Numbered from the stretch's first letter, positions 9,730-23,824 are shown. The stretch: DNA of 64,000 nucleotides from Aphis gossypii (GCF_020184175.1 NC_065533.1:47840351-47904350), one strand, 5' to 3'. Notes: generated by a model not told the origin, from the letters alone. Made by a program: numbers and translations.

Positions 9730-12700
9730 TATATTGACATTCTCAAATGTTTAAATCGACGACTTAAATGCACCTATAAATTTAAGCTGGACCGTTCAGT
9801 TTGACGGTTACAGTCATCCCTTAGCGCCATGGAAATAAAAGGATTCCAAAACCTGCAAATCGTACTGGAAAATAATATTTTAAAGATATTTGTACGGTCT
9901 GTATATAAAAGTGTCTTTTTATGATTTCCAAAATGACAAGTTAAAAGTTAGCAAATAGTGAAATGCATTTTAAATAAAATAATACATACGTTTTACTACT
10001 AATCTACTGTACATTTTGCTTGAAATAATAATTCACAAAAAACCTATACTAACCTTAAAAATATATAGGAGTAATTTAAAGATATAAAATATATGGTACA
10101 TCCATTTAGTGTGCTCTATTTTATTAGTATAGATGCTATGTACTTTTTATGTAAGTTAAGTTAGAAAAAAATTTCTAAACCACTGGCAGCTTGAAAATAT
10201 ATATAGCAATAAATTAACAGCTAATTTAACGGTTAGGTTACTTTGTTTTGGTTACAATCCATTACATAACTTATCCTTAATCTAAATATATAGTACACAC
10301 CTATAATATGTATAAATCATGTAGTCGTATAAGTTACATACAACAGTATTAGTTAAAGACAATTAGTAAGTAGTCAACACTGATTCATCATTGAATTCAA
10401 TAATAGTCTGTCTTTTACGTGATGTGAACAATCCATTTTTACTTAAAATATGTATTTATATTTTTATCTTACTAGCTATAATATTGAACTCTTGAGTTGA
10501 TATAATTAATTTCTTTGACATTTTTATCTATAATAGGTTAAATAGGTTGGTTTAGTTTTTGGTTTTCAAACAATTAATGTTACCTATTTAGTATTTGGAT
10601 AAAAAATATCACAGTATGCCTATTATATATTTATTAAACAAATAACAATATTTTATGAAAAGTCATGTTAGAAATTTGTACACAAAATATCAAAGCATTG
10701 GATTAATATTATAGTACGTATTTAAACAATATACAGAAGCCTAGTCAGCAGTTTATTCGTTTGTTTGGTAAGTTTGGTTATTTGAATTTAAATTAGATTT
10801 TTTAATTATTATTCATCGTCATTTATTTTTATCTGATTGTGTTTGTAGTCCTTACATATTTTATTTTATCATGATTTTTAAAATATTTTTTTAATTATAT
10901 TCTTAATAAAATCTTTGTAAAAATTGGTCACATGCTTTTTGTTAATTCTTTTTGTATACCTATATTCTTATTAAAACGGAAAACTCGTTTATTTCAAGTC
11001 TTTCTTAATTTTTATCTCTATCTGCACATACACTGAAAATACTTCATACTTTATAAAATGTCTATGATAATTTTAGGACATGAATTTAATTATTTTACAT
11101 ACCATTAAATTGCATGATTAACTTAAAATAAGTGAAGTAAGAAAGGTCCAAGTCATTATAATCTAACACAATTAATTAATAATTGTTATTTTGATTATTT
11201 TTGTAAATTTTATAATTAGTGCATATTAAAATAGTTTTCTTATAGGTTTTAAATAGGTATTATTTGATTGAATATTTATTGAAAAAATTATAGATTTAGC
11301 ATTTTAAGTAAATACATATAATATTTTAACAGTTAATACCAATGTTTCATTATTAAAGTTTATTTTTAATAAATTATTTTATAAAAAAAAAAAAAATACA
11401 TTTTTTTATAATATTATGACGCTTACATATTTTTATTTTCATAATATATTTTTTATGAAAATTTTAAAATTTTAATTTGTTTTTGTATACTTTTGATACT
11501 TAACACATCAGTATTTTTCGAGTATATTTGTATTTATAATTGTAAATTTATCTTAAAATTTGATAACTGGTGTATACTTCAGTATATACTTATTTCTTTA
11601 ATTTCGAGCGCATAAATTAATGCATATTTCATTGTATTTAAATATACTAAATTGGTAATTTAGAAACACTTATGATACTACACAGAACCATAATATCGTG
11701 CAATAATACGCTAAAATATATACAAGCTAATGTTATGATGATGTATACAATTTTGAAATAAAGCAAACCATCTAAGAAGAAATATTTATTAGTTTATGGT
11801 AAAAAACTAAAAACTAAAACTTTAATCGCTATTTAAATTCTACGATTTATTACAACTTTTTTTTTTAAATTCACTCTTTTTTTATTGTAAATCATTAAAA
11901 AAGAAACCTGAGTACAAACAGAGCGTCAAACAAAAGAAACAAGCATTTTTTATTTTATTTTTTTAAAGGAAAGGCGTAATTTATTGATTTGTTTTAGCCT
12001 ACAGCCGAGGGATGAGACCTCTTATCGGTGTTTTTTAAAATTTGCGATCCGAGACATTTCTCCATCCACGTCGTTTAGTCTTAAAAAAAAATCTCACATT
12101 TTAGGGTTGACTAATGTTTCTATTATTTTTAATATAACTACAATAAAATGTAAAGTAAATACTCGTTTTATTATTATTTATTGAACTATTATAAATTCTT
12201 GAAACATAATATTATTCATTATTATTATTAAATAGGTATATTTTACTTCACACATAAATAGAAGTCAAATATGTTTTGAAATAAAAGTATAATGGTCACG
12301 GGCACATCCTGTGCATTACTATACCGTTACGGTCAGCCGCACAAATTTAATTTAATTTATGTGCTTAAGGACACAATTGATAAATATAGCTTATATTATA
12401 TATAAGTATGATATTGCACTTTTTATGATTATCAATGTTATTCGTTTCATGAATTTGAAAATTCCTTATATTTTCTGAGATATTATGGTGCATGATAAAA
12501 ATGAATCATGCTGTATATACGCAAAGCCACACTCATTTAGGGTGTACCGTATATAAATATATAATACACACGTATTGTGTGTATCGCGGTATTTCTAGGG
12601 TTATACACCTGTGTTATAAGGATTTTTGCTTATATTTTACTAGGGCGTGGGTGGAAAATCGGACGCTGCAACAGAAGGCTTTACGTGAATCATCAAATTC

Positions 12701-12740
12701 TAATCAACGATTGCAGTACATATACACAATATATATAGCA
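9730..12740. other. 3 kb AT-rich desert
   Basis: A and T runs, no frame longer than about 90 codons, no inverted repeats I could pair. The minor frame near 12492-12758 has no codon structure. Confidence 0.5.
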
Positions 12741-13420
12741 AAATCTCTCGTGCACTAAATCACACACGTCGTCGTCTTCGTGTCGTAGGTTAGTCCAGGT
12801 TGGGGGAGGGTGGGAGAGATAGTGGAAGAGAAGAAAAGAGAGAGAAAACGAGCACAGTAGAAAGCTAAAGGTTACTTTAAAGGCTCACTAACCCCCTCAT
12901 CCTCTATATCGCTCACACATCATGCACCTAACCCTGCGAGTATTTCACTATACTACTACTACTACTATACTACTACTACGACGACGACGACGACTCCTGT
13001 TACAACAGCAGCAAAACTTTATATAAAACGTTAGTTTCAAGCACCCCGAAATTTTGTAAAACACAATAAATATATATACGGCGGCAAAATATGCACCGAT
13101 GTACGCGCATATATAGGTATGCCAGCAATCCGCACTCGCCCTCCCCGCTTTGGCCGGACATCTGTTACCTATAAATAAAATACGCCGTCGGCGCTCATTA
13201 TTTCCAAATTACACAACCACCCCCTCCCTCACATAGGTAACCGTTTAATTTTTCGACTAAGGCGCGTCCGCCCGCACCTGGCACGCCTTTTCGGTACTTG
13301 TAGTGCGTATATAATAATATGTATTTACTATATATAATATTATACAGGGTGGCTTGCCGAGATTTCCTGTTTTGACTTACGCGAAGGAAGTTGCAATCGA
13401 CTACTACTCGTCGTAGTCAT
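12740..13420. other. GC-richer block with purine tract and triplet repeats
   Basis: Contains a GA-rich tract (AGAGAAGAAAAGAGAGAG around 12825), then CTA and CGA triplet repeats at 12951-12994, then CpG-rich text (GCCGGACATC, GGCGCGTCCGCC). No coding frame. The look is of a promoter or regulatory block. Confidence 0.3.
12951..12994. repeat. (CTA)n/(CGA)n compound microsatellite
   Basis: ACTACTACT units interrupted once by ATA and then changing to ACGACGACG. Confidence 0.85.
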
Positions 13421-14507
13421 CATAATATATTTATAAACGTTTATATATTATGTATACAGGTTAATATAAAACAGTATAATATTATGATATCGTTTTTCTT
13501 TTACTAATTTTTCTATGCATTTATAGTAATTGATAATTGTACCTATTTGAGAAAAAATATAACAAGACTGGGCGAGTTTTTGAATCACTAATTTTACTGT
13601 TTACGATAGGGATGATAAATTTATTGTACAGAGCCATTCTAATGCTGCAAACGCGTAAATATTGACCATGTAAAAAAAAAAAATTTACAAAATCTTAAAA
13701 ATACACGTTATCGCTTAAATGTGTTCAAGGGTCACAGATATTATATAAAGACTGCGACGGGTCGTGGATTGAATACCGCCCTAGTCAGTGGTCAAGGCAG
13801 TGTTTTATGTGCACCATGGCTATAAAAATTTCAATAATAAAAAAAGACTTCGGTTCACGTCATATTATTATATTGTAACGATACGTACATTGTACATGAT
13901 ACGCCGACCGCGTCAGCGCTCTTTGAGAAAAATAATATATTATGGTGTTATTATGCCATACAATGTGTATGTCGTCTGTACAATATTGTGATATTGTTAT
14001 GTAGGTACCTGCTACGATTGACGACGAGACATTAACTTACGCGTTCATCATATTATTATACTTAGGTACTCCATACTTGCGGAATATTACATACTACGCT
14101 AGTGGTTGCTCTCTCTGTGTTGCTTGGTCTTTATAGGGGTAAAGAGGTGATTTTTTATACGACGTGAGACGAAGCATGTGTGTAATATACGTTGCGGATA
14201 TCTCCGGTTTTGTATTGATTAAAAATGATTGTCGTGTCGAGAAAAACCGAAAGAAAAATTAATAAATTATTATACATATTTTGTTTTTCATAAATCAGTG
14301 TTGGACAAAGATAACGATTGTAAAAATTTAAAAATATCGAAAATATATAAAAATATGAATACAATATCATCGTATGTCAGTATATATTTTTATTATTTTA
14401 TACACATGTACTTATTGATATAAATATTTTTTTTTAGTCATAAAATTATTATGACGAATAAACGATGATATTTTCGACGCTGTCAAATCTTAGTATAATA
14501 TACTTAT
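13421..14507. other. AT-rich spacer
   Basis: No supported gene. A slightly GC-richer patch at 13740-14050 has no usable frame. Confidence 0.4.
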
Positions 14508-14784
14508 CAGTGGCGTAGCTAGTATTTTTCCTTGTGGTCTAATAATTTTTTATACAGTGGAGGTGGTTTAATAATTAAATCTCTATTATAAATCTGGCAA
14601 AGGCATGCCAATGCCACGGTCGTGGGTATACAACATTTTAGACTAGCAATCTTCATAGTTCATACAAATTACAGTTTAAATGTATCGTTAAGTCTTATGT
14701 ATAATACCTACAACACACTAAAAGCCTTTCATATATTTTCATCAAATTTCTGGCATGGTTGAGCGCCGTCTGGCTACGCCACTG
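14508..14784. mobile_element. MITE with CAGTGGCGTAGC ends (hAT-like)
   Basis: The left end CAGTGGCGTAGCTAG and right end CTGGCTACGCCACTG are inverted repeats of each other over 15 bases with one mismatch. The 277 bp interior has no coding frame. The CAGTGGCGTAGC terminus is widespread in arthropod non-autonomous hAT-type elements. Flanking 8-mers (ATACTTAT and GCATGTAT) match at only half their positions, so the target duplication has decayed. Confidence 0.75.
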
Positions 14785-15420
14785 GCATGTATACTATTTT
14801 AGTATTTTCCATATAAAATAACAAAATTGTTTATCCAGGATTAACATTTACCTATTAGACCAGCATTTAGACGTTTTTTTAATTAGACAGATTGCAAGAA
14901 ATACACTATATATAGTATTAGTATATATAGATTGTATGGATACAAAACTAAAAATAAAACAAATTCGGAGGTAATATCCATCTAGAATAATTATATGATA
15001 TCCACTGCTTTTTATTTTATATATTAACGTTAAATTGTGCTTTATTCCATCGAAGCGACCGCCTTTGCTGTTCCGTTATTCTGATGTCCCTCTCATATCA
15101 AATTTCATAATTTTATTTTCGTTATCTATTATACTAATAATAATAATGAAAATGTTGGCATTTGTCAAAGGTAGGTCAGTGTCTTAAAAGTGTTCAACGT
15201 GTTTTCGAATTTTTTTTTCAATTGAACTTAAAATACAAGTTGGCCGTTTCTGACTGATGCAACGTAGGTATTATGTTGGTACATTATAAATAATAATTAT
15301 AATATAACGCACACTTTTTTTCCGCACGCATAGAAACATAGACATTAATATTAATTAATACCACAATACACATCAGAGTTATAAATTGACTGGTGAATAC
15401 AAAATATTCGAACGTATACG
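14785..15420. other. AT-rich spacer
   Basis: No feature supported. Confidence 0.4.
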
Positions 15421-15712
15421 ATAACCAAATTCTTGCGTGATTCAAATTCCTCGCCTGCAGCAGGATCAGGCGGAATTTATTATGACGCGTATACTACACT
15501 GCAGCCGAGTGTGTTTACGGTTATAGTCGGTATAATGTGTGTGTGTTGTCGCTGCGATGACGAGGACAGTTGTCGACGACGACACGCGAGACGAACGGGA
15601 AATGGAAATTCGACGACGGCGGGGTTGGCGGCGCGGCGTTTCCGCGCTTCCTCGTCGTACTTCCGGCCCGTGGCCCATAAACCGATTATTGGACTAGCTA
15701 TGATACTATATA

Positions 15713-15755
<43 letters not shown>

Positions 15756-16540
15756 TATATAATGTTATTATGTGAGACGGACTCGGACTCGGGCGCTGTG
15801 CGTGCATTATTTATAATAGCGGTCGTCTCGTCGCGTACACGATGAGTGTTTTAATCGAGCTCGTTAACTGGGCGCGTAGAAAGTTACGCGGGCACGTACA
15901 CACACACAAACACACGCATTTATACGTGAGCTCGAAACCATATTATTATATATATATACGCGTATTTTCCGCGCTCGCGTATCGCATATAATAATAATAT
16001 AACAGCAGCAGCAGTGTAATAGTAATAATATGGAGATGTCATCTCTGCGTGCGTGTCGCCCACACCGCGCGTATTCTCCGCCGCCGTGATCCCATTACCG
16101 GTCGCCTTGCAGCGAAGACGACGAGGAGAGCCGGAACGACGCCGGAAACTCGGAACGGGTGGCGAGAACAACAACTTAGTTATCGTCGTCTCTTACTTGT
16201 TATAATAACCTCGTCGTCCTCCACCCCCAGCGACGTATCCTATATGTGTGTCCTTTGCGTACCTCCGCCAAAAGTGATATTGTGTGTATGTGTGCGGTGC
16301 GTGTGAAGGATTCGCAAAAGCGCCTAACCTATACCCGGCCGTGTACAATACGAGCAATAATTGTGCGAAAAAGACCGTTGCAGCATTTTAATGCACACTG
16401 TATACGACCACCACGCTCTTCCGTCGTGTAGACTTTGCAATATTATTATATCGTATAACTCGGTCCATATTGTTATCGTGTTGCGGTGCGTCTGCTGTCG
16501 TGTATTATTATTCCGTAGTTACGTCAGTTCGTGTTGTATG
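15420..16540. other. GC/CpG-rich block, possible first exon or promoter
   Basis: Two CpG-dense cores (15580-15700 and 16040-16210) flank a (CA)n/(TA)n tract. Frames are open on both strands. The plus frame ending near 15760 contains VFTVIVGIMCVCCRC followed by Arg-rich text, but it has no ATG near its start and runs into the microsatellite. Minus frames are equally open, so strand and coding status are undecided. CTACGTCAG-like CRE words occur near 16520. Confidence 0.3.
15719..15760. repeat. (CA)n(TA)n microsatellite
   Basis: Thirteen CA units followed by TA units. Confidence 0.9.
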
Positions 16541-16945
16541 TCATTTAAAGGTATATCATGACTAGGGCTAAGATTTATAATACGAGCATTGGTTTTATAT
16601 TTTAGCAATGGCCTTTTTCGGAAAATGTTGTTGGAGAAATGTTCACGCGAATCACTTCTTTTTTTGGTGACGATTATCTATTCTTATTGTGTATTTTGCA
16701 CATTTTAATTTTAAACCCCTAAATTAAATTTAGTGTAAGTAATAAAGTATCTTATAGGATGACACGATTTCAGTTTTCCCGTATAACAATATTGTCATTT
16801 TTCTTATATGCATTTCTGTTAGTATATAGGAATATTTCAGAGTATTTTCGGAACTTATTTTTTTGGAAATAACTAGCAAATAACTAGTCAAGTGTTTTAA
16901 AAGTTGTATTTGTATGAGTTTATAATACAAATAGATACGTGTACA

Positions 16946-17179
16946 ATGACAATTTACAAGCACTTCAGTGAGACTCTGATTGGTGACATCATACGTAATG
17001 TGTATCAGCGTAATATACCAGCTGCGCAGTTCAGGAAGCTTAAAAGGAGGACGGTGGTGTTAATGAAACACCTAAGAATTAAAAACCACAAAAATGTTAT
17101 TTACTTTCACATTTGTGTAATAGTTTTAAATTTACCTGTATTTTTATGCACATACTGTTTCACCGTTTTTTATTTCTAA
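16946..17179 (+). CDS. Small ORF, 77 aa, basic with C-terminal hydrophobic tail
   Basis: Not recognised. The frame begins MTIYKHFSETLIGD and continues through AAQFRKLKRRTVV, followed by a hydrophobic C-terminal stretch (residues about 51-77, FHICVIVLNLPVFLCTYC) that could be a membrane anchor. The first 50 codons are GC-richer than the surroundings and use varied codons, while the tail falls back to AT-rich sequence. It could be a true small tail-anchored protein, an exon running into an intron, or chance. No introns or polyadenylation signals were needed to read it. Confidence 0.2.
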   Translation: MTIYKHFSETLIGDIIRNVYQRNIPAAQFRKLKRRTVVLMKHLRIKNHKNVIYFHICVIVLNLPVFLCTYCFTVFYF

Positions 17180-19663
17180 TTTTATAAAAGAAACAAAATT
17201 TACAGCATAAAAATATTACAACCTAGTCAAATTAGTAAATTAGTTAATTAATTTCTTTGTGTTATATAATGTATGTATGATCTGTATCATGTTGTTATCT
17301 ATTGAAATTATGATTGATAGTCGGTGGGGTGCAAATCTCCTATGGTATAATACATGATTACTATAACGTCTCTAACTGTTTTCACATCAATTGAACTTTA
17401 AGTCTGAGGGTGTTCCTGAACTGCACTAGAGGATGATGTATTCGCCGGAGAAATAGCAAAATCATACGTCAACGTAATAATTACGAATAGGTATTGTAAT
17501 ATAAACACATGCTGCTGTGGCGACGGTTTGTAATTATCGAACTTATTGTTTTGTGAGGTGTTTATTATATTACTATTCCAATGGAATTAAGTAACACGGT
17601 GAAAAAGACGTAACTACATCCATTAGTGAATTTTCCATCAAACAAGACACGTGATCTAGACGTAATGCATGTACTGTAGAATATCTTTGTGCATCAGCCA
17701 TCAAGAAAACTTGAGAGACACCCGTTTCATCACTCGTCATACATTAAATAAAATTTGCATTACAATAATGTTATCCACATCCATCTAGTACCTATGCACA
17801 ATATATTACTGTATTATTATTGAAATTTATTTCCGTAAATAAAGATTGTATGCATTATGCTTATTATGAATGGTCACAGCTAATATATTGCTGCGAATAT
17901 TCGTATTTACATAACTCGTGTCGCAATGATACTACAATTATTTGTTATACATATTTTACTTTATTATTATTTGCACTTTATTAGTGCAAACTTATTGTAT
18001 GTAAAAGTACGGTGAAAGAAATAATTTTATTGAAATTCGAGAATTTGTTTTCCTTTATATAGCAGATTTTAAATTTTCTTTTTTTTCTATTAAATTTTTT
18101 TTTCACCAGATATGATATTTTCATCTCAATTTATGCGTGTTGCTGATAAAAAGGTACACAAGAATTATAAAAAAAAACGCTATGATTCTTTCTTATAACT
18201 ATTTTTGGTACGACGAAACTATAACATGTGAAAAACTGAATACGATTTGTGAAGCGAGCAGTATCACTCGTGTAATTGATAAACTGGGGATATCCCGAGT
18301 GTGTTCCATTATTTATTTTTTTCAAACTTTTGTATAACTCTACCGTGTTGGTAGTCAGTTTTATTGTCAAATTATATTGAATGATCCGTGTGCTTTCGAG
18401 ATTTGATTAGTCTGTTCATTTTGACACGCTTAAAGAGTGGGTAAACAAAGCTTTATAAATATAATAAAATGCCAGTCTCACGTCTTATGGTAAGCATATA
18501 TATAGTGGAACCGTATTTAAAATTTGTAGTGGAGAAGAGATTACAATTTAGATAAAAAAGATATTGGTAAATATTTTGTTAAAATTACATATTTAAGCGT
18601 TGTAAAATGATGTTCATATTTTTTTTTTATAATTTAAAAACATAATTTGTGCTATCTTAAAACGTTTGCATATATTTCGAATCAAATATAAATAATTTCA
18701 TAAATGCAATTTTATGGGTAAAAATTAATACAATCACTGGTTATATTAATAAAAAATTAAATCAACCAACTATAATTCTAATATATAAAAAAATATTTTA
18801 ATAGCTATACTAAAAAATCAAAATATTAAATACCTATACTTACTTATTAATTAGGCTGTCAGCCTGTCTTTTCTCAGGATCATTTTTCATACATAAGGAA
18901 TAACGCAATAGCATTGAATTCAAATTTAATACATCCGTTGCAGCAATCCGCTCGACACCTACTGCACAGCCGAGTGGTGTCCACTCCACTTTCTCACCAT
19001 TTTACACATTTAGTTAATATGATGCCTAGAGAGAAAAGCGTTGAAATTACCTAGAAAACGCTTGTTGGCGGGCCGTATTTCTAGAATAATGTGCGGTTTC
19101 TAATGCTCTTCGTCGTAATGTTAACTTATTCAACCTTGCACGGCGTGCAAGTGATTTCGGTTAACCACGACTACTGTGTTCAGATAGAATATTATACATA
19201 ATATACATATTAGGTATATACATGGTGTATAATTTATTAAGTATGTGATGACGAAGACTGTCGTAAAATTAGTATCTATACGGAAGTACCTATACATTAC
19301 ACGAAATTATTATTATTACCCTATCGTTGTTGCTGTGCATTATTATTTATTATTAATATGTTTTGATTACTTAATGATGACACATGATGTTCAGTGGTTG
19401 CTATAAAGATTAAAGGATAATATTTTTGTAAGATGTATATTTTATATTGGTGGTGACCAATGTGTGGTCATACATGTGTATATAGAAGATAGAGGTCTAT
19501 GGGGAAACCGGGATTTTTCCGATGTGCTACAATTCGTAATTACGCATTTTTGGAATAGGTACTTTTTTATTTGTTTGATGCCATGACGATTAATACAAGC
19601 ATGGTTGGTAGGTTGGTTATAAAATTATTAAGGGTCATGAAACTATTATATTAGGAATTAGAG
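17180..19663. other. AT-rich spacer with one degenerate protein-like stretch
   Basis: Mostly featureless. Between 18941 and 19180 a GC-richer stretch reads, with several stops on the plus strand, as fragments such as NALRRNVNLFNLARRASDFG and AIRSTPTAQPSGV. This pattern suits a decayed repeat or pseudogene. I cannot name the family. Confidence 0.3.
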
Positions 19664-20036
19664 CAGTGATTTTCAATCTTTTTAGGACCCAATATTTTCC
19701 CCTGAAAACTTTCGCGACGCATATGATTTTACTCTTACAGGATGTAGTTTTAAAAAATCAAAGTTGATTTATTGCTTTTACTACTTATTAGTTATTACTT
19801 TATACTTTATAAAGTTTATAGGTTTGTAATGAATATAATTTTATTAATGTATTTTTAATATTAAGGCGTGTACAAAGTGTGTGCTTGTTTCCTGCTGTGG
19901 TTTATAACAGCAACTTTTAATTTAAATAGTTTATGTTTATACGAAATAAAATATTATAAATATCTTAGAATTTCTATAATTAATAAAATTCTCAAAACCC
20001 TCTAGTGGGTTGCGACCTACAGTTTGAAAAATGCTG
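19664..20036. mobile_element. hAT MITE with intact 8 bp target duplication
   Basis: The 373 bp element starts CAGTGATTTTCAATCTTTTT and ends GTTTGAAAAATGCTG; reversed, the right end reads CAGCATTTTTCAAAC, an imperfect inverted repeat of the left. It is flanked on both sides by the exact 8-mer AATTAGAG (19656-19663 and 20037-20044). CAGTG termini plus 8 bp duplications are the hAT signature. No transposase frame is present. The perfect duplication suggests a younger insertion than the other MITEs here. Confidence 0.88.
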
Positions 20037-20044
20037 AATTAGAG

Positions 20045-20990
20045 ATTACGAGTGTAATATTATAATTAAAAAAATATATAAAAATTACAAGTATTATGTT
20101 TATAAGTAGGTACATAATATTAGATTTAGTAGCGATTTTACAATAATGTGTGTTTTGTGTGTCTGAAGTCACCTTTTATGGTAGAAAATGTGAACAAAAT
20201 TTCAACTAAAATTATTTTTTCTTATGAAAAGTGAATCTAGTTGAATGTAAACAATTCCCAATAAACATATCTTGTTCATTGATAAAAATAAAAATTTGGT
20301 AAAACAGGAATTTTTATGCTAAAAATTATTATAAATTATTATATTTTATCTACACATTGTCACAATGAAATTGTCAATACATATTTTAGATTAATTTTAT
20401 GACATTATTAATTTATACCACATGAATCTATTTACAACGTTCTAAGGTAAGTTGGAATTCTAAATGTTCAACATGGGTATTTTTTTAAACGATATACCTA
20501 CTTTATTTTAACACATGACTTGAATTCACCGAATTTTTAAGTGTATTTGATCTATAAAATATTGTCCTTAATTCAAAATTTTCCGAATGACAGACATTTT
20601 TTTTTAACTGTTATATTTAAATATTTAATATTTCTATTCATAATTTGGTGCCTAGAGTTAAAAACAAAATTGTTCTAAAGAGAGTGAAGGGTATAGTTTC
20701 AAAATGTAAGACAATTTAATAAGAAAAATAGTTCAAAATAATTGAGAAATCCAAAACCATAAAAAAATAAAAAATAAAATAGTGATGAGCCATCTCATTG
20801 ATGACTGAATCATTCAGAGAATTTGGAGTTCAGAACAAAGTGTAATTATAAGACGAATTAACTTAAAAGGAATACCGAAAGTGTAAAAAAATTAGAATAT
20901 TTCACAAAACGTTTGTTCTAGTAGTAGGTACCTCCTAGATCCTCCCACCACAAACCTCATTTAAATACTTTTAATTTAATTATTAATAAT
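20045..20990. other. AT-rich spacer
   Basis: Nothing supported. Confidence 0.4.
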
Positions 20991-21830
20991 ATCGTGTCAC
21001 GCTGTATAACACAATACAATATACTCGTATGTATCATTTAATCGGTGTCACGTCGTCTTTTGCAAGACCTACGCGTTTTGTATCGCGAACAACGATCGGT
21101 CACGGATTATTTGTGAGTATTATTTTATGTCACTACGAGTTTATATATATATGTATTAACACGAATAATATCGTTATTGTTATTTCGACTGAAACAAAAA
21201 TATTATTATGTCCACTCCCACAAACGATATAAACCCTAGTCCGCGGATCAAGGTTAGATACATCGCACGCGTGTGTTACTCGTAGCGTAACTGCCGCGGC
21301 GTGACGAGATTACTCGCTTTCTCTATATATAGGTATTAAAGACGCGTGTGTAATATAGCTCGGACGACAGAAATTTTATGTTTTTAGTCTCTTCTCGATA
21401 CTGTTTTCATGCGATCGGCAAGACGTTTCAAGGGTGGTCTCTGTAAGTGTAGACCATACACACACATACACACAAACACAAAAATGTCTTACCAGATATT
21501 CATCGGGCACACGTTATTGGCGTATATGGTCGTCACCGGTCATCGGATAAGAATCACAGTTTAGTATATAATATATTGTTATGTGCGTATTTACTATACT
21601 GTGATAACGAGAGTGCGAGTGTTCGACAGCCGTTTAGGGGCCCAATAATACTTTTATACGTTGTATAGGTATAAAAAATACAACTGCAGTTAAGCTGCAC
21701 AAAGCTTGGACAGAGACAGACCCGTGGCGGCTGCGACCGCGTATAATAACGACGTCGCGGGAGATTATAGTGTCACTCGATCGGTGAAGACAGCGATTCA
21801 CTCGAACGACGACGATAGCAATATAATGGT
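20990..21830. other. GC/CpG-richer block with a possible first exon
   Basis: CpG-dense text (GCGGCGTGACGAG, CGACGTCGCGGGAG). The frame 21029-21112 begins MYHLIGVTSSFARPT and ends at HGLF directly before GTGAGT, a good donor, giving 28 codons with no overhang. That would suit a short first coding exon on the plus strand. No matching acceptor downstream could be identified, so it remains a suggestion. Confidence 0.25.
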
Positions 21831-23032
21831 TGAAATATCTATATAATAATATTGCCTATTGTACGTTAATATAACAGTTTTTTTTTTTTGAAAATTGTAT
21901 AAAATAATATTATTTTATCGATTTAACAAAAAATGTATGATAATTTAATTTCATCATCATAATAATTAGTATACCTCACCGAGATGATTTTATTTTAAAT
22001 TAAAGCTGGTAGAAAATAGTCAATTGTCGTGAAACAGAAAAGACAATTAAGAGACAACTTTTGGATAAGTTGTTCTTTCCTTATAATGCCGTAGATGAAG
22101 TATAATATATAATAATATAATAATAATATATAATCAACAAAATTAATTTTTGTTTAAAAAAAATTATTTAAGTAAAATTTATCCAAGATGATTCACAAAA
22201 CATATTTTATTCTCATTTTCCTTTAATAATGAATTTATTTAAATTCTGAATTTTTGAATTGTTATACTATTTAAAACATGAACTATGGCGCTTATTTTTA
22301 TTATGTAATATCCAATCTTTTTAATGAAATTGTTAAGCAGATACATTTTTGGAAAATGTTGATTTATCATCTAAAAAAAGTTTAAACGATTAATGTAATG
22401 AGTTTCTGCAGTGTTATTACAATGTAAACACTAAAAATATATGTCCTTAAAATAGATTTGTAAAAGTATAAAATTGTTACTAGTTATTTCCCCTAAGAAG
22501 GTCAAATTTAGACGGAGGCCGTCTGTTAGTTGTTACCGACCCCTGCTATACAGGTGCATCAAATTTTTTCAAAAAAGTCATATAATTAGTTGAATCAATG
22601 ATTGCAGAAACGTCACAAGTCACATATTTTATTTTTAAATTCATTTTGTTTTCAAAATTATATATACTGTACAGTTTTTATTAATTATCCAAAAGTTTTA
22701 AATAATTGACTCATAACGTTTTTGCGATTATCGATTCAGTTTCTTATTTGGAAAAATATAGAGGTGTTTATTTGTAAATGTGAAATTGATATTGCAATAG
22801 AAACACTTGGTACACATTGAAATCCTTAAAAAATTATAATATTATTATATAATATAATTGAAATTTCAAAAAATAGAGTTTAAATAAATTGTAAAGTTAG
22901 TGAAAATGTATCTATATTACTAGCCATATAATCGACCATATCATAAAGATCAACATTTTAATCGTACTAAAAATATAAATATTTTAATGAAGTTTGTCAT
23001 TACATAAAACGTCTTCAGAAAAATATTTATAA
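21830..23032. other. AT-rich spacer
   Basis: No gene or repeat supported. Confidence 0.4.
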
Positions 23033-23543
23033 GTGGATAGTGGATACCGCTCTGCTGTATATTAACTATCTAGTAGATTACTGTAATTAATATATTAAAT
23101 TCGAATTCAATGATAGGTATATCATTAATCATTATATACGAAAAACGATTCTGTATGTCAGTTTTAATAACTATATTTTATGAAATTTTCAGTTTTTTTC
23201 TATAAACATCGATAAGAAATTATTTTCATGCTCAAATTTTTTAAAAAATTAACACCCTGAAAAGTTATTTTTATAGGCGTATCCAAATATAAAAAACACA
23301 TGGGAACAATTTTGTTTTTCTATTCATAGATTTTAAGTCAGAATTTCGACAAAATTCGTCAAAATCACAAAAACTTGCAAACAATATTAAGTAGTTAAAA
23401 ATTCATAAAATTTTTATTTTCTATCTAAGTTTTGAAAATTTAATACTAATAATTACTAATAATTTAATAATTTGTAAGTAATACACAGAAAAAAATATTT
23501 AGATAGATTGACCATTTTTAAAGTTAGTTCAACTTTAAATTCT

Positions 23544-23824
23544 AGTTATATATGTGACAATCAGATAATTAGTTAGTATCACCAATTAATTTTAGTTGAA
23601 TTTATTGTGATATTAAACAAAATTTAGGTTAGATCAATTAATTTTTTAGTTGTTACAGCTATTTATTATGGTAAAATTTATTGTGATATAAACAAAAATT
23701 AATTTAGGTTAGATCAACCAATTTTTAGTTGTCACAGCTATTTATTATAGTTAAATGTATAGTAATATCGAAAGAAAATTTTAGGTTACATCAACCAATT
23801 TTTAGTTGTTACAACTATTCATTT
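23544..23824. repeat. Tandem ~80 bp repeat inside the nested element
   Basis: The word TTAGGTTAGATCAA recurs at 23624 and 23704, and as TTAGGTTACATCAA at 23781, each followed by TTTTTAGTTGTTACAGCTAT with small changes. A partial unit lies to the left. Confidence 0.75.

Noticed and set aside
13341..13360. TATACAGGGTGG, and TATACAGGGTGA near 39277
   Set aside because: Such words end several insect transposons, but no second end or duplication could be paired at either place.
15433..15762. 109-codon plus frame
   Set aside because: No ATG at its start, runs into (CA)n, and both strands are equally open.
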